From positions 28,165-92,164 of the forward strand of contig NZ_RAQQ01000025.1 in assembly GCF_003610785.1 (NCBI RefSeq): a DNA stretch of 64,000 nucleotides, written 5' to 3'. Every line of letters starts with the position of its first letter. Position 1 is the stretch's first letter. Below are positions 7,794 to 15,274 of the stretch, one piece after another. Source of the DNA: Micromonospora globbae (GTDB lineage: Bacteria > Actinomycetota > Actinomycetes > Mycobacteriales > Micromonosporaceae). The notes under the pieces are model-generated. The model made no database searches, had not been told where the DNA came from, and saw nothing but the letters and a program-made list of their open reading frames with translations. The position numbers and the translations under genes were made by a program.

Positions 7794-9467
7794 CTAGTGG
7801 GCGCCGGCGCCGGTGAGGGCGCGCACCTCCAGTTCCGCGTACTTCTCCTCGTCACGCTCCTTCGAGATGACCGTGCCGATCCAGCCGCAGAGGAAGCCGA
7901 ACGGGATCGAGATGAGACCCGGGTTCGACAGCGGGAACCACTGCCAGTCGTGGTCGGGGAACATGGCGGTCGGCGCGCCGGAGACCACCGGCGAGAAGAA
8001 CACCAGGACCACGGCCGCGAGCAGGCCGCCGTAGATGGCCCAGACCGCGCCCGAGGTGTTGAACCTCTTCCAGAACAGGCTGTAGAGGATCGCCGGCAGG
8101 TTGCCCGACGCGGCCACCGCGAACGCGAGCGCCACCAGGAACGCCACGTTCAGGTTCTGCGCGAAGATCGAGAGCGCGATGGAGATCGCGCCGATCACCA
8201 GTGCCGAGATCCGCGCGACGTTCACCTCCTGGCGCTCCGAGGCCGTCCCGTCCTTGAGGACGTTGGCGTAGAAGTCGTGCGCGAGGCTCGACGACGAGGC
8301 AAGGGTCAAGCCGGCGACCACAGCCAGGATGGTGGCGAACGCGACCGCGGCGATGACCGCGAGCAGGGTGGCCCCGCCCAGGTCGCCTCCGAGGAAGTCC
8401 ACGCCGAGCACCTGCGCCAGTTGCGGTGCCGCGGTGTTGCCGGCGCGGTCCTGTGCGGTGATCGCCTCGCCGCCCACCAGGGCCGCCGCGCCGAAGCCGA
8501 GCGCCAGGGTGAGCAGGTAGAAGGTGCCGATGATGCCGATCGCCCAGAGCACGCTCTTGCGGGCCGCCTTCGCGGTCGGGACGGTGTAGAAGCGGATCAG
8601 GATGTGCGGCAGGCCGGCCGTGCCGAGCACCAGGGCGATGCCGAGCGAGAGCAGGTCCATCTTGTTGTAGAAGGTCTGCGTCGCGTTGCCGGCCACCTCG
8701 ACGCCGTAGCGCAATCCGGGTTCGAGGAAGTTGCTGCCCTTGCCGGAGGACGCCGCCGCGTCCCCGAGCAGCGAGGAGAGGTTGAACTTGTACTTGGCCA
8801 GCACGAGCAGCGTCATGATCACGGCGCCACCCATGAGCAGGAACGCCTTGACGATCTGCACGTAGGTCGTGCCCTTCATGCCGCCGACCGTGACGTAGAT
8901 GATCATCAGGGCGCCGACCAGGATGATGGTGGCGATCTTCGCGGCGTCGGCGTCCATGCCGAGGAACGTCGTACCGGGGCGGATGCCGAGCAGGAGCGCG
9001 ACCAGGGCGCCCGCGCCGACCATCTGGGCCAGCAGGTAGAAGATCGACACGGTGATGGTCGAGACGGCCGCCGCCGTACGCACCGGACGCTGGCGCATCC
9101 GGAACGCCAGCACGTCCGCCATCGTGTACCGGCCCGAGTTGCGCAGCAGTTCGGCCACGAGCAGCAGGGCCACCAGCCAGGCGACCAGGAAGCCGATCGA
9201 GTAGAGGAAGCCGTCGTAGCCGTAGAGGGCGATGAGGCCGGCGATGCCGAGGAACGACGCTGCCGACATGTAGTCGCCGCCGATGGCCATGCCGTTCTGG
9301 AAACCGGAGAACGACCGGCCGCCCGCGTAGAAGTCGGTGGCCGTCTTCGTCTGCCGGCTGGCCCACACCGTGATGGCCAGCGTGATCGCCACGAAGATCA
9401 GGAAGAGCGTGATGGTGAGGTTCCGTGCGGTGGTGTCGCCCGCCTCAGCCGCGAGGACCGTCCTCAT
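7794..9467 (-). CDS. Sodium:solute symporter (SSS family), ActP/MctC-like monocarboxylate transporter
   Basis: Cytoplasmic-membrane carrier of 557 aa with about 13 hydrophobic segments. The N-terminal signature DFYAGGRSFSGFQNGMAI, then GDYMSAASFLGIAGL, and the middle GTAGLPHILIRFYTVP are characteristic of cation/acetate symporters. The gene starts within the last 23 nt of the DUF485 gene, the usual order for ActP systems. A strong hairpin follows. A LytS/LytTR pair about 11 kb away is of the type that often controls such transporters, but that link is only inference. Substrate could be acetate, propionate or pyruvate. Confidence 0.93.
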   Translation of the reverse strand: MRTVLAAEAGDTTARNLTITLFLIFVAITLAITVWASRQTKTATDFYAGGRSFSGFQNGMAIGGDYMSAASFLGIAGLIALYGYDGFLYSIGFLVAWLVALLLVAELLRNSGRYTMADVLAFRMRQRPVRTAAAVSTITVSIFYLLAQMVGAGALVALLLGIRPGTTFLGMDADAAKIATIILVGALMIIYVTVGGMKGTTYVQIVKAFLLMGGAVIMTLLVLAKYKFNLSSLLGDAAASSGKGSNFLEPGLRYGVEVAGNATQTFYNKMDLLSLGIALVLGTAGLPHILIRFYTVPTAKAARKSVLWAIGIIGTFYLLTLALGFGAAALVGGEAITAQDRAGNTAAPQLAQVLGVDFLGGDLGGATLLAVIAAVAFATILAVVAGLTLASSSSLAHDFYANVLKDGTASERQEVNVARISALVIGAISIALSIFAQNLNVAFLVALAFAVAASGNLPAILYSLFWKRFNTSGAVWAIYGGLLAAVVLVFFSPVVSGAPTAMFPDHDWQWFPLSNPGLISIPFGFLCGWIGTVISKERDEEKYAELEVRALTGAGAH

Positions 9468-9807
9468 GCGTCACCTCCCCGATCTCGGCGCGGATCCGGT
9501 CGGCGACCGGGTCGATCTTCCGCTCGGCGTGGCGGGAGTACAGCCAGGCGATGAGGAACGTGGAAACGAACTGGAGCAGCCCGAACACGAGGGCCACGTT
9601 GATGTTGCCGACGAGCTTCGTGCCCATGAAGTCCCGGGCGTACGCGGACAGGATCACGTAGAGCGCGTACCACAGGAAGAACGCGACGGTCATCGGAAAG
9701 ACGAAGCCGCGCAGGGCGCGACGCAACCCGGCGAACTCGTCCGACCGTTGTACGGCGAGGTACCGGTCCGGCGTGGACGCGGCCGGCGCGGGTGTGTCCG
9801 TGGACAT
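9445..9807 (-). CDS. DUF485 small membrane protein (YjcH-like symporter partner)
   Basis: A 120-aa protein with two hydrophobic helices (FPMTVAFFLWYALYVILSAY and ALVFGLLQFVSTFLIAWLYS) and the DUF485 motif AYARDFMGTKLVGNINVALV. In many bacteria this family is encoded directly upstream of ActP-type symporters, as here, with a 23-nt overlap that suggests translational coupling. The function is probably accessory to the transporter, but it is biochemically uncharacterised. The purine-rich AAGGTGGTGA before ATG 9807 can serve as the ribosome site. Confidence 0.9.
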   Translation of the reverse strand: MSTDTPAPAASTPDRYLAVQRSDEFAGLRRALRGFVFPMTVAFFLWYALYVILSAYARDFMGTKLVGNINVALVFGLLQFVSTFLIAWLYSRHAERKIDPVADRIRAEIGEVTHEDGPRG

Positions 9808-9969
9808 CTGTGGATCACCACCTTCACAGGCGTCGGGGATTTGCGCGCACGGTAGAAAGCGCGCTCCCCGGCGGGGAAGGCCGAGATCGGCGTCGGTCGG
9901 CGGTTGCGCCGAACGGCGGGTTGGCTGCGCCGAGTGACTCAGGTCACTCCGTTGAGCGGTCGGTGGTGA

Positions 9970-10503
9970 TCAGTTCAGCTCGCGGTAGCGGCCCCGGTGG
10001 TGCAGCAGCGGCTCGGCCTCCTCGGCCAGTTCGACCGTCTCGATCGTCGCCTCGACGAGCAGCGCCCAGCCGTACTCCCGGGCGGTGTCGAGGCGGCAAC
10101 CGGCCCACCCGCCGGCGTCGGCCGGCACCGGGCCGTAGGGCGTGTCGGTCCACTCCCCGGTGGCGAAGAGCCCGCCGGGGGACGGGAACAGGCCCGCGAA
10201 CCGGTCCGCGAGCCGGCGGTGCGCCGGGGTCAGCGGCGCCACCGCGAAGCGGCCGGCGGACTCGGCAGCCGCCCACAGGTCCGACTCGGCGTCGATGAGC
10301 CCGAGCAGGCGGTCCGGCTCGCCCTCGGCGACGAGCGTCGAGGACACGGTGAGTCCGGCCGGGCCGGGCGCCGTCCAGAGCGTCACGGGCGACGCCAGCC
10401 GACCCCGCAGCCGGCGCGCGGGGGAGCGCTGGCCGGCCGGCACGGCGAACGGGTCGGTGTGGTGGATCTCGGCGCCCGGCTGATGATTCACGTGAAACAT
10501 CAT
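9970..10503 (-). CDS. Flavin reductase-like, FMN-binding split-barrel protein
   Basis: Predicted NAD(P)H:flavin oxidoreductase of 177 aa. It shows the split-barrel pattern SPVTLWTAPGPAGLTVSSTLVAEGEPDRLLGLID, matching flavin reductase domain proteins, and ends cleanly after about 170 residues. The start at ATG 10503 gives MMFHVNHQPG; the open frame continues to 10530. No clear ribosome site is visible. The first codons coincide with a near-perfect parS-like site (10484-10499), which explains the FHVN residues. It is flanked by transporters and not obviously in an operon; the partner monooxygenase, if any, is not in view. Confidence 0.82.
   Translation of the reverse strand: MMFHVNHQPGAEIHHTDPFAVPAGQRSPARRLRGRLASPVTLWTAPGPAGLTVSSTLVAEGEPDRLLGLIDAESDLWAAAESAGRFAVAPLTPAHRRLADRFAGLFPSPGGLFATGEWTDTPYGPVPADAGGWAGCRLDTAREYGWALLVEATIETVELAEEAEPLLHHRGRYRELN
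10484..10499. other. parS-like ParB-binding site
   Basis: The 16-mer TGATTCACGTGAAACA differs at one base from the bacterial parS consensus TGTTTCACGTGAAACA. It lies over the first codons of the flavin reductase gene. No other copy was noticed in this window, and no parA or parB is present, so function as a chromosome-partition site is a prediction. Confidence 0.6.
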
Positions 10504-10557
10504 GCCGCCCGGACGGTGCCCGGTGCGCACCGATCCGCACCCCTGGGCGGACGCGCG

Positions 10558-12252
10558 TCAGCGCCGCGGGGTGACGGCGGCCAGCAGTTCCGGCTGGCGG
10601 CGGTCCAGCACGTCCCCGGCCAGGTACGCGCCGAGCAGGGCGGCACCCACGCCGTACGCGACGCCGACCGGCAGGGCGAGCCAGAGCCAGATGTCGCCGA
10701 GCAGGGCGGCGGCGACCACCATCGGCACCGCGGCGGCGCCCGTGCCGAGCATGGCCAGGAGGGTGAGGAAGCTCTTGGCCACCCCGGCGCCGGTGTTCAG
10801 CGCGAACGGGTTGCTCGTCTCGGGCAGCGCGTACGCCCCGAGCACGGAGACGAAGCTGTTCACCGCGAGCCCGGCGCCGTACGTGGCGATGAGGCTGCCG
10901 GCGATCACCCCGAGCCAGGCGGGCCGACCCAGCACCACGGTGATCACCACGGCGACCACCGCCAGCATCGGCACCACGTAGATCGAGAACGCCGTCATCC
11001 GTGCCCGCAGCTCCTGCTGCCCCGGAACCGCGGCCACGACGTGCGCCGCGTACGCGCTGCCGTCGAACCCGAACTGGTTGGCCAGCGTCACCGCGGCGAG
11101 CACGCCGACGAAGACCATCGAGAGGCTGACCAGCAGCGGCGACGACGCGCTCCCGGCCGGCGCGAAGCCCTGCTCCGCGTCCATCGCGAAACCCGCGCCG
11201 CCCAGGTTGACCAGGACGGGCACGAAGAGGCCGACGACCGCGACGGTGATCAGGTTCGCCCGCCGCCGCGCGTCCCGCCACCAGTAGCGGGCGTCCCGGG
11301 CCACCATCGCGCCGAACCGGTCCCGCGCCGCCCAGCCGGCCGCGCGCGGGAAGAGCTGGGCCACGGCGCCGCCGGTCGGGCCGGCCTTCGCCGGAGCCCG
11401 CCCGGTGCTCGCCGCGCCGGTCATCGCCGACTCCAGCGACCGGGACCACCACACCAGCAGCACCACCAGCGTGAGAGCGGTGATCAGCAGCTTGACCGGA
11501 GCCGCCCAGGCCCGGCCCTCGGCCACGTCGATGCCGACCGTCCACGGCGCGCCCAGCGGAGTCCAGCCGACCACCTCGGCCACCCCGGTGAGCCGGCTCC
11601 AGTCCGTCTCCTGCACCGCCGAGATGCCGATCAGCTGGAGTGGGCCGAGCAGCGCGGCGGCGACCGCGAGCAGCACGGCCGCGAGGTCACGGACCCGGCG
11701 CGAGCGCAGCATGGAGGCGAACGCGCTGGTGACCGCCCGGGCGGCGGCGACGCAGAGCAGAAGACCGGCGAGGATCCCGACCACCTCCACGACGGCCGCC
11801 ACCCAGCCGCCCAGAACGGCGGCGGTGAGCACCAGTCCGCAGAGCGCCAGCAGCACCGCGACCGCCGGCACGCTCACCGCGGCGGCGGCGAGCAGCCCGG
11901 TGACCAGCGTCCGGCGCGGCAGCGGCAGCAGGGCGAAGCGGGCCGGGTCGAGGGTCTCGTCCACGCCGAAGAAGACCAGCGGCAGCAGCAGCCAGCCGAG
12001 CACCATGAGCCCACCGCCGAACGCGGCGACCATCGAGGCGTACCGGCCCTCGTCGGCCAGGCCGGGAGCGGCGAACAGGAAGAAACCGGTGGCGGCCAGC
12101 CAGAGCCCGACCACCACACCGACCACGAAGAGCGCGATCCGCCAGCCCTGGCCGCGGAAGTTGTTGCCCATCACCCGCAGCTTCAGGCGGACGAAGTGCC
12201 GCGCCGAGACCCGTCGGGCCGGCGCGGCCGGCGCGGTCAGTTCGACAGCCAC
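10558..12252 (-). CDS. ABC transporter permease, large multi-helix subunit
   Basis: Membrane subunit of an ABC-2-like exporter, 564 aa. About 12 hydrophobic segments begin at WRIALFVVGVVVGLWLAATG, and no nucleotide-binding motif is present. The GTG start at 12252 overlaps the end of the ATPase gene by 16 nt, so the two are translated together. An upstream extension of this open frame to 13026 only re-reads the ATPase in the wrong frame and is not coding. The sequence does not reveal the substrate; families of this layout export drugs, peptides or lipids. Confidence 0.85.
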   Translation of the reverse strand: MAVELTAPAAPARRVSARHFVRLKLRVMGNNFRGQGWRIALFVVGVVVGLWLAATGFFLFAAPGLADEGRYASMVAAFGGGLMVLGWLLLPLVFFGVDETLDPARFALLPLPRRTLVTGLLAAAAVSVPAVAVLLALCGLVLTAAVLGGWVAAVVEVVGILAGLLLCVAAARAVTSAFASMLRSRRVRDLAAVLLAVAAALLGPLQLIGISAVQETDWSRLTGVAEVVGWTPLGAPWTVGIDVAEGRAWAAPVKLLITALTLVVLLVWWSRSLESAMTGAASTGRAPAKAGPTGGAVAQLFPRAAGWAARDRFGAMVARDARYWWRDARRRANLITVAVVGLFVPVLVNLGGAGFAMDAEQGFAPAGSASSPLLVSLSMVFVGVLAAVTLANQFGFDGSAYAAHVVAAVPGQQELRARMTAFSIYVVPMLAVVAVVITVVLGRPAWLGVIAGSLIATYGAGLAVNSFVSVLGAYALPETSNPFALNTGAGVAKSFLTLLAMLGTGAAAVPMVVAAALLGDIWLWLALPVGVAYGVGAALLGAYLAGDVLDRRQPELLAAVTPRR

Positions 12253-13001
12253 GCCAACTCCTCGCCGGTCGCCGTCCGCCCGCCGACCACCTCGACGAAG
12301 ACCTCCTCGAGCGAACGCTTCCCGCGTACCTCCTCGATGGTGCCAGCGCGCTTGATCGCACCCTCGGCGAGGATCGCCACGTGCGAGCAGAGCCGCTCGA
12401 CGACCTCCATGACGTGGCTGGAGAAGACCACCGTCCCGCCACTTCCCACGTACCGCTGGAGGATGTCCCGGATCAGCGCCGCGGAGACCGGGTCGACCGC
12501 CTCGAACGGCTCGTCGAGCACGAGCAGCCGCGGGCCGTGCAGCAGCGCGCAGGCGAGACCGATCTTCTTCTTCATGCCGGCGGAGTAGTCGACCACGAGG
12601 GTGCGGCCGGCGTCGCCGAGCGCCAGCACGTCGAGCAGTTCGGCCGCCCGCTGGTCGACAACGGCCGGGTCCATGCCGCGCAGCAGGCCGTTGTACGCCA
12701 GCAGTTCGGCGCCGTTGAGCCGGTCGAAGAGGCGTACGCCGTCGGGCATGACACCGAGCAGGTGCTTCGCCTGGACCGGATCGCGCCACACGTCGTGGCC
12801 GAGCACGCGCGCCACGCCGGCGTCCGGGCGGAGCAGCCCGACCGCCATGGACAGCGTGGTGGTCTTGCCGGCGCCGTTCGGCCCGAGCAGGCCGTAGAAG
12901 GAGCCGGCCGGCACGTCCAGGTCGACGCCGGCCACCGCGACCTTGCCGTCGAACGCCTTGGCCAGGCCACGAAGGGACATCGCCGGATGCGCACCAGTCA
13001 T
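12237..13001 (-). CDS. ABC transporter ATP-binding protein
   Basis: Cytoplasmic ATPase subunit of 254 aa. Walker A is GPNGAGKTT, the signature region is the variant YSAGMKKKIGLA, Walker B is LLVLDEPFE, and the H-loop is VVFSSHVMEVVERL. The start at ATG 13001 is preceded at 7 nt by TACGGT (13014-13009), a leaderless promoter pattern; a longer frame to 13031 lacks support. It is the first gene of a two-gene unit with the permease. The C-terminal tail (GKRSLEEVFVEVVGG) is typical of the CcmA/DRA-like exporter class. Confidence 0.93.
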   Translation of the reverse strand: MTGAHPAMSLRGLAKAFDGKVAVAGVDLDVPAGSFYGLLGPNGAGKTTTLSMAVGLLRPDAGVARVLGHDVWRDPVQAKHLLGVMPDGVRLFDRLNGAELLAYNGLLRGMDPAVVDQRAAELLDVLALGDAGRTLVVDYSAGMKKKIGLACALLHGPRLLVLDEPFEAVDPVSAALIRDILQRYVGSGGTVVFSSHVMEVVERLCSHVAILAEGAIKRAGTIEEVRGKRSLEEVFVEVVGGRTATGEELAWLSN

Positions 13002-13122
13002 GGACCCGACCGTATCCGGCCGGCACCGCACTGTGGTCCGGCCCCAGGATGACCCCCGGTCATCCGCGAGACGTACGGCCGCGCCGGGTAATGAGGGGCC
13101 CTGCTCGACCCCGGTCCCGTCC

Positions 13123-14763
13123 CTACAGACGCAGCGCGTCGGGCGCGTGCAGGCGGAGCATCGTGGCGCCGATGTCGGCCGGCACCCGGCGGCGGGAGGC
13201 GATCGACACCAGCACGGTCACCGTGAAGGCCAGCGGCACCGTCCACGCGGCCGGCTGTGCGAACAGCACCGCCGGCCAGCCGGTGAGCGGCGGGCCGACC
13301 ACGGTCACGAGCACCGCCGCGACGGCGGCCCCGCCGCCGACCAGCACGCCGGCCGCGGCGCCGAGGTCCGTCAGGCCGCGCCACCAGATGCCGAGCACGA
13401 GCAGCGGGCAGAAGCTGGACGCGGCGACGGCGAAGGCGAGCCCGACCACCTGCGAGACGTCCAGCCCGGAGACGTTCAGCGCGAGGACCGCCGGCACCGC
13501 TCCGGCGATCACCGTGGCCAGCCGGAACCCGCGCACCGACCCGCGGCCGAGCACGTCCGTCGAGATCACCCCGGCCACGCTGGTGAGCAGGCCCGACGAG
13601 GTGGAGAGGAACGCCGCGAACGCCCCGGCCGCGACGAGCGCGGCGAGCAGCCGGCCGGTCGTCCCGCTCCCGAGGGCCGCCTCCGGGAGCAGCACCACGA
13701 CCGCGTCGGTCTGGCCGGTGACGAGCAGTTGCGGGGTGTAGATCCGGCCGAGCACCCCGTAGATGGTGGGGAGGAGGTAGAAGACGCCGACCAGCGCCAG
13801 CACGACGAGGGTCGTACGTCTGGCCGCCGCGCCGTTCGGGTTCGTGTAGAAGCGCACGAGCACGTGCGGCAGCCCCATGGTGCCGAGGAACGTGGCGAGG
13901 ATCAGCGAGTACGTGGCGAACAGCCCCCGGTCGTCGTCGCCGGCCGTGCTCGGCAGCAGCCAGTCGGACGCGTCGGTGGCCACCCCGCTCACCTCCGGCA
14001 CCGGGTCGCCCGGCGCGAAGGACAGCGTCTCCCCGGCGCGTACCTCACGGACCTCGCCGTCGGGGAAGGTGAGCGTCGCGGGGTGCTCGACCACGACGGC
14101 GGTCGCCGTCCGGAAGATCGGCCCGTCCGGCGGGGTCACGGCGGGACGCGCGTCGGCCTGCCACTGGAGGGCCAGGAAGACCGCCGGTACGGCGAGCGCG
14201 GTGAGTTTCAGCCAGTACTGGAACGCCTGGACGAACGTGATGGCCCGCATACCGCCCAGCGCCACGTTCGCCGTGACCACCACGGCCACCAGCACGGCGC
14301 CCACCGGGTACGCCGACCCGGTGACCGTCGAGAGGGTCAGCCCGGCGCCCTGCAACTGCGGCACCAGGTACAGCCACCCGATGAAGATCACGAATGCGGT
14401 CGCCAGGATGCGCAGCCGCCGCGAGCCGAGCCGCAGCTCGCAGAAGTCGGGCAGGGTGAACGCGCCGGAGCGGCGCAGCGGCGCGGCCACGAAGAGCAGC
14501 AGCGCGAGGTAGCCGGCGGCGAAACCGACCGGGTACCAGAGCACGTCGACGCCGTACTTGAGGATCAGCCCGGCGATGCCGAGGAACGACGCGGCCGACA
14601 GGTACTCCCCGCCGATCGCGGCCGCGTTCCAGGTGGGGCTGACCACCCGGGAGGCCACGAGGAAGTCCGAGGTGGTCCGGGCCAGCCGCAGGCCGTAGAA
14701 GCCGATGCCGACGGTGAGCAGGGTGACCGCGACGATGGCCGGGATGACGAGGGCGTTACCCAC
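13123..14763 (-). CDS. Sodium:solute symporter (SSS family), second copy
   Basis: A 546-aa polytopic carrier related to, but clearly distinct from, the one at 7794-9467. It shares TSDFLVASRVVSPTWNAAAI, GGEYLSAASFLGIAGL and GTMGLPHVLVRFYTNPNG. An insertion of about 80 residues (roughly 205-285) with charged, non-membrane sequence is absent from the first copy. The GTG start at 14763 is one base after the stop of the small membrane gene upstream, so the two are an operon. It probably takes up a monocarboxylate or related anion; substrate not assignable from sequence. Confidence 0.92.
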   Translation of the reverse strand: MGNALVIPAIVAVTLLTVGIGFYGLRLARTTSDFLVASRVVSPTWNAAAIGGEYLSAASFLGIAGLILKYGVDVLWYPVGFAAGYLALLLFVAAPLRRSGAFTLPDFCELRLGSRRLRILATAFVIFIGWLYLVPQLQGAGLTLSTVTGSAYPVGAVLVAVVVTANVALGGMRAITFVQAFQYWLKLTALAVPAVFLALQWQADARPAVTPPDGPIFRTATAVVVEHPATLTFPDGEVREVRAGETLSFAPGDPVPEVSGVATDASDWLLPSTAGDDDRGLFATYSLILATFLGTMGLPHVLVRFYTNPNGAAARRTTLVVLALVGVFYLLPTIYGVLGRIYTPQLLVTGQTDAVVVLLPEAALGSGTTGRLLAALVAAGAFAAFLSTSSGLLTSVAGVISTDVLGRGSVRGFRLATVIAGAVPAVLALNVSGLDVSQVVGLAFAVAASSFCPLLVLGIWWRGLTDLGAAAGVLVGGGAAVAAVLVTVVGPPLTGWPAVLFAQPAAWTVPLAFTVTVLVSIASRRRVPADIGATMLRLHAPDALRL

Positions 14764-14764
14764 C

Positions 14765-15229
14765 TCAGCGCTCCGGCCGCTGGACCAGGTCGGTGAAGTC
14801 CTGCTCGTTGCGCTCGGCCAGCCGCACGTACGACCAGCCGACGCCGATGAGGAACGGGAAGCTGACCACGCCGAGCAGCAGCCAGGGCAGCTTCACCCCG
14901 AGGACGGTGACCTCGCTGACCGAGGGGGCGATGGCGAACAGCCAGGGCAGCCCGCCGAGCGCGATCATCACGACGAGTGAGAGCCGCAGCGCCAGGGCGA
15001 GCTGGGCCCGGACGAGCCCCCGGACGAGCGCCTCACCGACGCGGGTCTGCTGGGCCAGTTCCGTCCGCGTACGGTCGGCCCGGTCCTCGCGGCGCGACAC
15101 CTCGGCCAGCACGATCCGCGCCCGCGGCTGCGGCACCGGCGGCCGCCCGCCGTGCTCGGGACGCGCCGGTCCGGGCGCCCCGGGCCGCTCGGCGGCTCCG
15201 GGCACCGGCCTGTGATCGTCGGCGGCCAC
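14765..15229 (-). CDS. Small two-helix membrane protein, DUF485-like symporter partner
   Basis: A 154-aa protein. Residues 1-75 are a hydrophilic, Pro/Arg-rich tail, followed by two membrane helices (LALRLSLVVMIALGGLPWLF and LPWLLLGVVSFPFLIGVGW) and a short charged end with EQDFTDLVQR. It matches DUF485 in layout and in position directly ahead of an SSS symporter, although similarity to the first copy is weak. The GTG start at 15229 lies 7 nt after the -10 box of a recognisable promoter. Likely an accessory subunit of the second symporter. Confidence 0.75.
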   Translation of the reverse strand: MAADDHRPVPGAAERPGAPGPARPEHGGRPPVPQPRARIVLAEVSRREDRADRTRTELAQQTRVGEALVRGLVRAQLALALRLSLVVMIALGGLPWLFAIAPSVSEVTVLGVKLPWLLLGVVSFPFLIGVGWSYVRLAERNEQDFTDLVQRPER

Positions 15230-15236
15230 CCCGGCA

Positions 15237-15264
15237 GTCTCGCCGGATCGATGGGAATGTCAAG
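15237..15264 (-). promoter_or_regulatory. Housekeeping-type promoter of the second symporter operon
   Basis: On the minus strand, TTGACA (15264-15259), a 16-bp gap and GAGACT (15242-15237) precede the GTG at 15229 by 7 nt. The -35 is a perfect consensus hexamer; the short distance to the start codon suggests a leaderless transcript. Confidence 0.6.
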
Positions 15265-15274
15265 GGTGCGGCGG

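Noticed and set aside
9997..12588. An 863-codon open frame on the plus strand
   Set aside because: It runs antisense through the flavin reductase and ABC permease genes, is rich in His/Gln/Arg as shadow frames in high-GC DNA are, and has no ribosome site or family signature.
12943..14796. A 617-codon plus-strand open frame
   Set aside because: Antisense to the second sodium:solute symporter, with composition typical of a shadow frame.
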